Notes under the pieces: generated by a model | Told to the model about the DNA's origin: nothing | Database searches by the model: none | What the model saw: only the letters and a program-made list of their open reading frames with translations | Assembly (NCBI GenBank): GCA_030141605.1 | Contig: JAQGDQ010000453.1 | Span: 87,835 to 151,834 of the forward strand | Length of the DNA: 64,000 bases | Direction of reading: 5' to 3' | Source: Tubiluchus corallicola | Taxonomy: Eukaryota > Priapulida > Priapulimorpha > Priapulimorphida > Tubiluchidae | Shown here: positions 1 through 12,800 of the stretch, piece after piece | How the letters are laid out: each line of letters starts with the position of its first letter | Numbering within the stretch: the first letter of the stretch is position 1 | Position numbers and translations under genes: made by a program

Positions 1-290
1 CTCTTTAGTAAACAACACGACGTTATTGCAACACGGCGACTATTATAATAATTTTATAATAAACTGTAATGTCTAATCGACAGATAAAACTGATTGTGCT
101 TTTTCAAGCGCAAAATTTGCAATACACTTGTTATTTTTACAAGGAATGAAAACTTTAAGTAGCCACTAAACATTTAGCGATATAATTGTCGCTCATAGAC
201 TCGCAAACTGTACGTGGTGCATGAATAGGCCAGCGTTAAATTTTCTGCTAATCTGACGTTGGCATGTTTTGCGTTTAACGGAAAGGCAAG
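1..290 (+). promoter_or_regulatory. CBL upstream region and 5' UTR (undivided)
   Basis: This AT-rich stretch directly precedes the CBL start codon. The start context AAGATGGCTGC resembles the YY1-type motif often seen at metazoan transcription or translation starts, but that is weak evidence. I see no convincing TATA box and cannot place the transcription start. Confidence 0.35.
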
Positions 291-814
291 ATGGCTGCGA
301 AGGGATGTCAAGGCAAGCCAAAATTGGAATTTTTAGGTCGTTTTTGGGGTGTATTCGGCGATCCCAAGATTATAATTGATCGTAAAACAATAGAGAGGAC
401 ATGGAAATTAATGGACAAGGTAGTAAAATGGTGTCAAGATCCTCGTGTAAATTTAAAAAATAGTCCACCTTATATTTTGGACATCCTGCCAGATACGTAC
501 CAGCACCTTCGTCTTATTTATTCTAAGTACGAAGATCGTTTACACATATTGAATGACTGTGAATACTTTAGGATTTTTATTGAGAACTTGTTGAAAAAGT
601 GCAAGCAGGCAATAAAACTGTTTAAAGAGGGTAGAGAGCAAATGTTTGTGGACAACTCGCACTACAGGAGAAATTTGACCAAACTGTCGCTGGTATTTTC
701 TCACATGTTATCAGAGTTAAAAGCTATTTTCCCAGATGGAACTTTTGCTGGTGAACAGTACCGAATAACAAAAGGAGATGCTGCTGATTTTTGGCGGAAT
801 TCCTTTGGAAATAG
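291..814 (+). CDS. CBL: CBL exon 1: four-helix bundle of the TKB domain
   Basis: It begins ATGGCTGCG and encodes about 175 residues. Recognisable family segments include [20 protein letters not shown], the [18 protein letters not shown] stretch and the terminal [12 protein letters not shown]. This is the N-terminal helical bundle that packs against the SH2 fold. It ends AATAG|GTAAAG and leaves two bases of the Arg codon completed by exon 2. No extended N-terminal His or Gly run as in human CBL is present. Confidence 0.95.
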
Positions 815-3800
815 GTAAAGTTTATGAATATTTTAATCTTGTTGATATTGTGATGCCCTAAATAACAGAGATAATTGCATTGAAAATTTAAAGAATTTTA
901 GGTGTTACAATTTATAACAACGTCTTCTGGCAAACCAAGTTGGAAATGTTTAAAGCTAGCGAAATTGAGATTTTAGCTAGATTTTGGGAGTATTCGGCAA
1001 TCCTATGATTATAAAATTTGATAATAAAACAACGCAGGACATAGTAATTAAGGGACAAGGTAGTAAAATTACAGATTCTTTAAATGTGAGACACTGAGCA
1101 TAAAGTTTGCAGGGTATCGCTGAAGGAAGCAAAGCAGAATAAATTTCTGGAATACTCCTAGATTTGGTACGGAGTGTTTTTGTCAGCACACCCCTATTAA
1201 TACATGGTGCAGGTTTGCTAGCCAGTTTTTTATGTTACGTGCAAAATCTTTGTTTTTACACTAGGTCTAGTTAATTGTGTCTGCTATTAATTTCATTTAT
1301 ATATAGAACTATTGTACCGTGGAAGATATTTCGTGAGACTTTGGACCAAGTGCATCCAATCAGCTCAGGGTTAGAAGCCATGGCATTAAAGTCAACTATC
1401 GATTTGACCTGCAATGATTACATTTCAAACTTTGAGTTTGATGTTTTCACAAGGTATTGTTATTAATCAGGCTGCTCTGTTTCTCGTTTTCCAATGGAAA
1501 GATGTTCACTGATTGGTTTTGCTCTTCTTTCTCTCCGGATCATTGTCAAGTTTATTATTGTCAGATATAAACATGCAACCGCAAACTTTGATATATTTTG
1601 CGTGACTTGTTTAATTTAGACCTACAATAAAAATACAGTCAACCTTGGATATAAGGGACACCTCAGGACTGGAAAAAATCGTTCCTTATATCCGATGTCC
1701 CTTATAGCCGAAGTTGAGTCAAACCGATGGTGTATAGACCTGTACTTTTACCCACATTTTTATGGATTATTGCTACACATTCAGTGCAAACGCTATGTAG
1801 GAAACTCCTTCAGTGGTGCGAGATGTATGTGACCGCGGAAACCGAGCTGTTCGAGTGCTGAGTTTGCGAAAAAGTGAGGTTAAAAATCGATCAATTTCGC
1901 TTTGATCATAGGGTCCCTTATATGCGAGGTAACTTACCTGGGTTTCTATTATGCAGGACCTGAAGATATCATACCTTATGACTGAAAGTCCTTTATATCC
2001 GAGTGCCTTATACCCGAGGTTGATTGCACTTCTGTTTCTGTCTAATTGCTCAAGTAATTTTTTTAAACACACCTGGCCAAGAACTTTGTAATTTTTATGC
2101 ATACTTACCTGGCACAGTCATATAAAAGCGTATTTTTTAACTTGAAACTCAAAATGCAATAACCATTATAACATTGGGCTTCATCAAGGGTGCAGCCATG
2201 TTTCTCTATAGCTAACTCTCGGTATTTCTCGTAAAATTACTGTTCACCCTGTTCATTTTCAATAATCAGAATAATCAGTTAGCAATGATATGCGAATCGG
2301 CAGTCGTCTGCATTAACATCTTTTATGAAATTACCATCGATGCTTGTGTCTGTTAAATAACCGAATTATAACTGTGCACTTTACAAAGTTTAATCTGCGT
2401 GGTACAATTTGAATGTATATGATGTTAGAACTGAATTTAAATGTTCCATTTGCCAAAAATATTTTTTCCTCTCGCTCTACCGACATCATGATAGTAAATT
2501 TTTGTGTGACTGGCCTAATTTAGCTGATTCATACCTATAATAATGTCTTTCAAACTTTAGTAGTTTTTGCTTGTCTGAACTGTAAAATTTCTTGGCTAAT
2601 TTATTTGACTTTTTCTTTAGGCTTTTCCAACCGTGGTCGTCATTACTGAGGAATTGGAACTTGTTGGCAGTGACACACCCGGCTTATGTAGCTTTTCTTA
2701 CATATGACGAGGTGAAGGCACGGCTACAAAAGTACATTAACAAAGCCGGGAGGTGTGTGCATAATAATCAGTAATTTCTCAATGTGGATGAAGCTTCTTT
2801 GCTTTAGAAAATTTGTGAAATATGTTTATTATGATTGAAAAGAATTAATTAAGAATTCAAATTGGTGACTAAGGGTTGTTGCTGTACTAGATAACTGCTA
2901 AGTCATACTGCAGAATAGAGTCTACTTTCACACTAACTTGCAGTTTCGAATTTCCTTGTGTATGTAAACAATTTCACCATGTACTTCGGTTATAGAATTT
3001 CACAATGAATTGTAAATATAATTGTTTCATCACTGAAGTACATTGAATAACCATTTATTTTCTTTGATTTTTTGCCTTTTTATTTATGACTGGTTATTTA
3101 AAGTATAATTTATCAATTTTGTTATTGTTTGTTTGGTTTACATTTTATGCATACTCTATACTCTATGGCCTAAAAGCATCTATGGGTTAGAACTCTATAT
3201 AAAGTTGCTTTGCTGTAATTTTATTTTCCTGTTTTGTACATTTATTTGGTGCTGATTTCAAATGCTTTGCTACTATAATGAGTTTACATGAAAGCGACAG
3301 GTTGAATCTGTTCGGTATTGTGCGAAAATGTGTAACGCCTAATTAACAATGATCATTATTACAAGTCGACTTATTAACAGGCTTGTCGCATTCAGGGAGG
3401 TATTGAACGGGTTAGCATCACGCTGTGTTACGCAACCGGAATATTCTTTAGGGTAGGTTCCTACTAACAATTTTGCCCCCCCCCCCCCCCGCGCATTAAA
3501 ATGTTGCAAAACTAAACTCCATGAACCCCTGCAAGTTTGAGTGATTATAAGATTAATGTAAGTCTTGCATAGAAGTGAGACCATGAAAAAATATGTGTAG
3601 AACAAGAGTAGCAACAAGCGTTAATGTACTGTTGTCCATGGTTTTTAAGTGCATCATTGGTGCCAAAAGACCAAATATTTATATCAGGCATCAAACAGGC
3701 CATTTGTCACAAATGACTAGGTTCCCCAAAGCCAACTGTAGTGCTGAAAGCGAACAAATTTAATTAGTAACGCAAAAATATTCTGCGTTATTGTCTACTG

Positions 3801-6800
3801 TAAGCCAGATGGGTCACCCCCAGTACATAATGCAGTAGCTCAATAGTATTGGTAGCTGCCACGAGAGCCGCCTAGTGGTGGACGAATGCCGAGTTTGTTA
3901 TTAGTTAATGCGAGGTTTCAAGCCGCATCCCTTTCGTGTATACTCCATGTATATGTATATAGGTGACCTGAGTCTTATATTAATTTCATTTATTTTAAGT
4001 GGATAGATTTTAATGCGAGTGTCATTCATCAGGCACATCGGTAATTCTATTTTTACCTTTTGCGTTAGACTTTGTTTCCTATTTGCAGTTACGTATTTCG
4101 ACTGAGTTGCACAAGGCTCGGTCAGTGGGCGATAGGTTACGTCACCCAGGAGGGTAATATCTTACAGACTATACCACAAAACAAGTCATTATGTCAAGCG
4201 TTGCTGGATGGTTACCGAGAAGGATTGTAAGTTATTTATTTGTTTATGTTTACTTTAGGTCGAGCTGTTTGTGTATGCTTTAGTTATAAGTCTTGTATTA
4301 GCGTAAAAACATGTTTCTTTAATTAAAAGAGCTAACCGTAACTTGATGCTTGTGAAAATTTGGAAAGTCGCAGGCTAAACAAATGTGCTTCATTGGATAC
4401 GACTCCGTTTCTCTGACTATGATTACACCGCAAAACGTGACATGAGATAGCCGAACACAAATATTAATATTATTATTATTATTATTATTATTTATGAGTA
4501 ATTGTACCTCAACTGATAAGCAAAAGTTACAACAAAATATAATAATCAAAATTAGCCAGGGTTTGCATAGTTGCTGCAAGCTCTAACGCAATATCAATAA
4601 ACTTTCCGCAACTTGGGCAAAACGGGCGGGTGTAATTTCAGGCAGGCTTATTGCATTGCATGTAATGTCACCACAGTATCCCCCCCCCCCCACTTGAACA
4701 CGAGTTCGGTAGGTTTTGCCCCTGACGGTATTCCTGACATTTTGGGGTTGACATTGCTGTTGAAGTGGGTATATTCACGAGTGTTAATATCTAGTCCAAT
4801 AGCAAGAAACAATTGTTCAGAAGTTGCTTGTCAACATCTACATGAGACTGACTTGCATCAATACCTGTAGGCGGATACAAGTTAAAAATCATCAGATTCA
4901 ATTTAGGTCTCTCAGTGTCTCGAAATTCTTTGATGGCATGACTTGCAGCTTGCTGGATAGTAGTAGCCTGGTTGCTTGAGCTATGTATAATTATCGAGCT
5001 AAAGGAAGACAGGATGATTTTTCATATGCTACCCCATTTTCAAGTTCAATTTACAGTATACATTTTAACACAATTAATACTCCAAAAGCTTTTCTAGTTA
5101 TTAAATTATTAGAGCATTTTTTTAATAATTAGTTTAAAAACTTAATAATGGCAGGCGAGCCCAACTATTGATGACATCACAAACTAGCATGAGTTTCAAC
5201 AGGAAAAATATTCCATGAGTGTGTTGCACGTGTTTGGGAAAACAAGAATTGTAGTACAGTGCTACTGTAAGATATTCACTGTATTGTAATAAAACTAGGC
5301 AAGTTTTAAGATAAAAATTCAAATTTCAAATATGCATTTCCGAAATGCAGGCGCTAGTGCCCATCTAACCAGCAAATGGCAAATGTAACAGTGAAGAACT
5401 AGTGGCACCAACGTGAAATTGTGTTCGTGTGGTAATAATTCTTTCACGTAAATCATTTTTGAAAAAATAGTGTGTTTCCTTTCAGTGTTTTAAGGAGTAG
5501 ATAGTTTAAAATTGGGTCCAGTTTTCGTTTAAATGTTTTGCTATTTCAATCTGTTGTCTAAGTAACTAAAAGATACATTTCATAAACAGCCAGTTTATAA
5601 TAAATTTTATTGCTAGGAAAATCCAACGTTTTCACTGTCATTTTGCTAATAAAATGTAATAAAATTTATTACATAGTAGGTTGTTTATGAAACGGATATT
5701 GTTCTGGTTGTAAAGATTTTAAAACTTTACAAGGTTTGTGTTTTAATACTGCATTGTGTGTGAATTTATCAAATTTTCATCTAAGTAACAGTATAGTGTT
5801 TTGGGTACATGTTGCTGTCTGTACAATGACTAAAATGTATTGACCTATTCCAGTAAGATGACTTAGTCAAGAAAAGGGTAGAGTGTTGATGGTTTTTGTA
5901 TATAAAGTATGCTAAACAAATTTCTGGAGTATGTAGCTTTATGATATACAGTGGCGGCTTGTAACTAAAATTAGTGGGGTGCTGCTTTAGAATTTTTTTA
6001 GCCTATGTTTTAACACTGTGTAAAACAAAACAAACATATGTAATTTTAATGGTGTAATCTGCATTTGTAATTTTAAACAAACAAAGACACTAAAATTTAT
6101 AAATAAACTTGATGAAATCCTAAACAAAAAATATTGTTTGCTTATAAAAAAAACCTAAATTGTCGCAGTTCAGGAAAATGCCGGTACACGGCTTTTAAGC
6201 ACGTGACAACTGACAACACATACCGTGTGAGTGACAGTACTCTTTCTACCTAAAGTACAGCGTGTTATCTCAGACATAAGCACATGGCCGCACTTGCACA
6301 GCAGCCAAACACCATGTTGCTTGAGCTGTGAGCGCACTGTGCTGGACTGTGAAGCAAACAGTACTACCCTCACAAGCTCTGATTCCGCAAAAAGAAAGAA
6401 CTAAACAGCAGAGACTTATTATATTGAATGTTATCGATAGTATTGAGTGAAAACAAGGGGTGTTGCAGTACCACAGTCGTCATTGAAGATGTGTGTGTTT
6501 GCTGTTGTAACGTTAAACTGGGTAATTTAGCAATAAGTTTCTGATCTAATAGACACACGAAAGCAATAATAAATTCTGAAAAAAAATTTTGAGCTCTGGG
6601 AACTCAGGCCTTGAAATCTAAATTTTCATTCATTAACATAGTGTCAGCTTTGCTACATTAGTTATACTTTACACAGGATATGTGCTGCAATCAATGACTG
6701 CCATATTCAAACTCAATTTTTGTAGTTTTTTATACGTCATTTCTATTAAAATAATAAAAGGGCCTGCAATCAGTATAATTACGTTCGATTGATAAATTAA

Positions 6801-9800
6801 TACATTTTATATTAAGCTGAAACATTTTGTTAACTGTGCTCAATCCGTCTAATAAACTAGCTTATAATCTGTAATAATTTGCCTATTGTGCATAATTAAT
6901 TCTGCAGTTCTAAACTTTGCTAAACTCAAAATCAAACTGTAAATAAATCTAGCTTGGTAATTTATATGAGATTCTATCAAACTGATAAGATTGACATTAA
7001 TTATACTAAAATGTTCAAAGTGATCAGTTCGTAATGATTCAAAATAATACAAAAATGATGTATTTGCTTACATCGTATGTTTCCATAAAGCAAATCTAGT
7101 ATTTAGCCATATATCTGTCAAGCTGTACAACTATCATACTATGAAAAACTCCTTTATTACTACTGAAGTAAAGAAGCCTGTTAACGTTTACCAACTAACT
7201 CATTTGCCCAGGTAAAAACAGATGTGCCGATACCTGTGAGTGATCGTGGTCACGTGGCCAAGAAGATAATTGGCGAAATTTTCTACTGGATGCATATTAG
7301 TTATTGTATTTTAACACTTTAAATAAAGCTTGTTGTCACCAAGCATAAACTAAATAAATTACAGTATATGTATTTGCTTCTCTGAGCCAATCTATGATGC
7401 AAATTTCTGTTTATCCGAGTATATATTAACAATGTTACTTTTACATTAACAATGTAGTGGAGTCTAAGTTTAAAACCGCACGTTAGAGGCTGACTAAATT
7501 ATGAATATACCTATATTCTCAATTTGTTTATGTCTTGAATGTTTAAAACGATTTTTCCACCAAGAAAACGTAATTTTTTCCATAATCAGCGAGGGGCTGT
7601 TGTATGTACGTAATTCATAGGCTGGTCGTTGGGCAAAGATGCCCAGAGAACGTCGTCTTTGCCCATGTGACCATTAGAGTATTCACAACGAGGAACATGT
7701 TTTACGTAGATGTAGTATTAGTGTTGATTTAAGAGATGACTCTAACTTGAACCTTGATACTATATGTGACTTGTTCAAATGTCACTTATATCTTGTCTCC
7801 AGTGTATGTATGTAATTGATTGTATATTTTATTTTGTTTCATTGATAATTTTATGAGGTCAATAAAATTTAATAAATAAATAATAATATAGTTGAAAAAT
7901 TAGAATACGCCATGCTACTAATTTGTCAAATTTTAATATTGCTACTGCCTAGAAGAAAGTCAAAAGAAAAAAAATGAATCCAGCACCAATTGATCAGTCT
8001 TGTATGTTCATTTTCATGATTTTCCCAAATTGTTTGTTTAATCAGAACTTTTGCATTTATTTCCATAGTTACCTTTACCCGGATGGTAGAAACATCAATC
8101 CTGACCTCTCGTCGGCAATACAAGAACATCCGGAAGATCACATACGGGTTTCACAGGAACAGTACGATCTGTACCTGGAGATGGGTTCCACGTTCCAGTT
8201 GTGCAAGATCTGCACAGAGAACGATAAAGACATTCGCATCGAGCCGTGTGGTCATCTATTGTGCACACCTTGTTTAACAGCATGGCAGGTAATAACTAGA
8301 GGCTGAAGCTGAATCAGTTGCTACTACATCAGTTGAGTCACATAGTAAATCAGCTAGCTTGGCTGAAGTTGAATCAGTTGCTACTACATCAGCTGACTCA
8401 CACAGTAAATCAGCTGGCTCGGCTTTGGTTGAATCAGTTGCTACTACATAAGCTGACTCACACAGTAAATCAGCTAGCTCGACTTTGGTTGAATCAGTTG
8501 CTACTACATCAGCTGACTCACACAGTAAATCAGCTAGCTCGGCTTTGGTTGAATCAGTTGCTACTACATAAGCTGACTCACACAGTAAATCAGCTAGCTC
8601 GACTTTGGTTGAATCAGTTGCTACTACATCAGCTGACTCACACAGTAAATCAGCTAGCTCGGCTTTGGTTGAATCAGTTGCTACTACATAAGCTGGCTCA
8701 CACAGTAAATCAGCTAGCTCGACTTTGGTTGAATCAGTTGCTACTACATCAGCTGACTCACACAGTAAATCAGCTAGCTCGACTTTGGTTGAATCAGTTT
8801 TGATTTAGTTCCTTTTAGTCAGTGTGTAACTCTTATATTTTGCTCTTCATTAATTGATTTACTGTTCAACCGTCTATTATATTGATTTATAGACGGTTGA
8901 AATCGCGGTTAACTCGATTAATGTGTTAATCGTCCATCACTAGTACAGAATTAATATTTCTAGAAATATCTTTTTTTAATATTTGTTGTCCACAAACAAA
9001 TTATCTGAATATGTTTATTTCAGGATTCAGAAGGGCAGGGTTGCCCATTTTGTCGAGCGGAAATCAAAGGCACGGAGCAAATTGTAGTCGACCCATTCGA
9101 ACCCAAAGCAAAGGCCCGGGCAAGCGTGGCAAACTTGAATGTCCCATGTGGTTCGCCAGTTGATAAGGAGGGAGTGTCCAGTATAGCTTACCCCAACTTG
9201 ATTGACCTAGACGATGAAGATTCGTCTCTAGAGGTATGGCTTCCTGTTAAACACCAAACTAGAGGATTTTTCTTGGAATGCTTAGTTACTCGTTTCTTTT
9301 ATTATCTATTTATTTTTTATTTTTTACATTACCTGTGCAGCCCCATAAATGAGATTTTTCTTTGCACAATTTACAGTACACTCATATCTCGGTTTGCTGG
9401 ACCCACTTTTACAGATATTGGGATAATCAGTCAAAATCTGAACCGTTAAAAGTCCCACGTACTAAGGACATTGTCTGTATAATATAGAGTTAATTATGCG
9501 GAGTTATTTGAGTCAAATGTCGACAGTTTTTATACATTTTTGCATAACAGCGGCTCGTACTAGACGTTTTTGAGACAATTAGGCTTTTGATTCTACATTA
9601 CCATGAGTCTAATACACACTGCCCATACTGTATTAGCTTAGTATCTATAAATACGGATAATCGGCAAATTCGGACCGACGTCTTCCCGCTTTTGTCCAGG
9701 CAAACCGAGAGAAGAGTGTACTTTACTTCTCTTCTCAAAACATTTCCACACATTTTCCTAAGATGACAGATGAGAGAATGTAACACTTAGTCTGTAGAAT

Positions 9801-12800
9801 CTGAATTTTTACAAATGATGTCAAATTGTTATTATTAGTTTGTAATTATTATCAATAGTCATATTATTACATTCTTTTGTTAAAATATTAAATTAAAATC
9901 CCATACAAGAAATTTCAGCAATAAAACAAGTTTATTTCTCTGTATACAGCCTAAACTTTCATCCTTGAACTAGTATGCATAACATTTACCTTCATAGAAT
10001 TGCTGGCTTCCTTTCACTACCTGGGCAGTTGGTTTTTACAGGTAACGTTGAAAACAGGTGACTTGAGAAAGAGAGAGAGAGCAATGTATGGTATCACTAC
10101 TGATTCAGAAAATAAAGTTTATGAGATTTAAAAAGAAACTCACCTGTATTGTACTTTATTAATCAGTGTCTTAGTGTCTTAGTACTCACCTTTAGAGTTT
10201 CTTCATACTTCTTATTTTTTGCATAAAATAATATTTTTATAATCATGTACTCCTGTACCCGTAGAATGTCAGCTGCCTATGAACATTAGTAATTGCTTAT
10301 AGTCAGGCTTAAATCATTATGCAATCTATTTTAAATTTTGTAATACATTTTTAATATATTAATTTGTAGTTAAAACACCACAACTTTGTTAAAAGTTTTA
10401 ATTTACGTAGATAAAAAACATGTCAAACGTTTCGACAGAGCTACTGCTGTCATCGCCACTAATAAATTTTTACAAAAATGCAGCCAGTTTATATAGGCAG
10501 AGCCTGTAGTATAGAACATTATGCACTAATGTATTTAATGGAAGCATAATTTTTTGTAAAAATTTACCGCTGATGATGACAGCAGTAGGTCTGTTGAAAT
10601 GTTTGACATGATTTTTTAACTATGCAAATTAAAAGTTTTAATAAAATTCTGCTGTTTTAACTATAAATGTTTTTAAAATGCCTGTAATTAAGAATATTGA
10701 TTTGTAATTTTTTGTTGTTACAGCTACTCAAACATTTCACCTGATGTTGTTATGTTTGTTGTGATGTGTTTTTATGTTTGTGTTTGCCAGTAAATCTTAA
10801 TTCCTCTCATGTTCGTTATTACGATTGCTTGTTTTTTGTTACTATGGTAACCTGCTTTTGTTTTTCAGGATACAAGTTGGCTTTCAACTCCACCCAGTTC
10901 TCACTCGTTGACACTGAATCCTTCGTCTGACAGTCATTCTGTAAGTTGATGTTTCAAAGAAATTCTAGCATTTTGTAAAAAAAACACGTTGAAAGTTGTT
11001 TCTGGGTATTACCTTGTTGTGCTTTTTCACAGAGTTAGATGCTTTTAAAGCAAAAGAATACACTCACAACAAATAAAGCTTAAAAAATCGTCTTGAAATT
11101 TTTGTTATTTACAGTAAGTCCTCGCTTAACGAAGCTAAGGCGTTCCAGAGAAACGCATCGTTGGGCGAAACATCGCTAAAAGAAACACTGTTTTCCATAA
11201 GAAACAATGTAAAAGCATTCAATTGTGTTCCAGGAGCAAAAATCAATAATGCTTGGCTGGTGTAAAAGCGTTCAGTTGCTTGCATGGGGGCCAAAACCAC
11301 TGAGCATGGCTATGTTAAAAGGTTCAGTTATCTTGCAGGAGAAAAATCACTAACATTCGGTTCACAAATTAAACACATTATATGGTTTATAGCTTACAGT
11401 TCTACAGCGTTTCTTTAATTAAAATATTACTAATATTACTAGTGCTGTGTTTGTGGCAGCTAAAATGCAAATGAGGTAACCTGCTGCCAGTTAATCATGT
11501 AACAGGAGAGAGTTTTATCAGCTGAAACTCTTGGGGTTTATCAAGAAGAATTTTATCTAAACCTGGGACAGTAATGAATCATCGTGGCCTGCCTATAGCT
11601 GTCGCTGATGTTTCGCTGTCCAATTAGTTGTGCTATGGTGATCTAGGTTAAATGGTGGGCCTCTTGATTGAGTACAAGTGCAGTAAATAAGATTTTAGTG
11701 TTTAAAATAAGGCAAAAAAATCTTCGCTAAAATGGTGTCAAATGATTAAGCGTCACTAAAACGAAACGTCACTAAGTGGGGAGTCGTTAAGCGAGGACTT
11801 ACTGTACATGCTGTACATGCTGTCTTATTGCATACAGAACTTACGTTAGCAGTAACACTGTATAAAACATGTAAATATAATTCCTGCGATGACTGTTAAG
11901 CACAGCTATCTTAATGGTAAGTCGTTTGAAACAAGTTTAGATAACATTACTTAAACTTTGAAAAAGTAATCAGAGCATTCGTAGTACACTTTTTGCTAAC
12001 TAAGCTTTATATTGTCAGTAAGATCAGTTTTATGGTAAATCAGTGATGCACTCTGGGATAGAGATACAGCGCCATTTTACCAATTGATCTGAATGTTTTA
12101 ATTTTTTCGTGTTACATTTAAATAATGTAGCTTCGTATGAAAACGTCTTTGGGATACTCTTTAAGATTTCCTTTTCTTCCCCTTTAAACAAAAAAATCAA
12201 ATTTAACATTCCTTCTTGTGTGACTTAAGTATGTAAGTACTGCACACTTTGCATTAAAGTGCATTTAACCCTTTTTGCTTTTTAACTGGGCCACAATGAC
12301 TTTTGCTTATTTGGCAATAACTTCTTGTAGTGACTACTAAAACAAAATCTTGTAAATGAACAAATATTTGTTTGTTATTGAGTACTAATATTAAATATTA
12401 GTTTTATTTCTACACATGCACACACATATGAGCACACGTACACACATTTACGTACACAGACACGTGCACACCCTCATAAATAAGCATGTATACTTATATT
12501 TAGAAACCTGTTTTCACAAAAGACACAATACTAATCCTTAATATGCATTCATTTTGTAAGAATACAGAACAATCAACTAAACATAAATTTCATAAACGAT
12601 CTTGCATGGAAACATACCGACAGTATTGAGGAATGCACTTGGCTTCAGATGCTGATTGGCTGGTTAGCATTACTTGTTGTGAAGCAACCCCAATCCCACG
12701 GCTGTTAAACTTTTTACAATGTTTTGCATGGCCATAGCAGTGAAATAAACAGACCTGGGTTTAAGTCTCTTGCATGAAAAACGTAGGCGGCAGTGTGACA

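Noticed and set aside
1773-2102. 109-codon minus-strand frame
   Set aside because: Lies inside the CAGTCAACCT-type MITE, has no recognised domain and is not flanked by gene signals.
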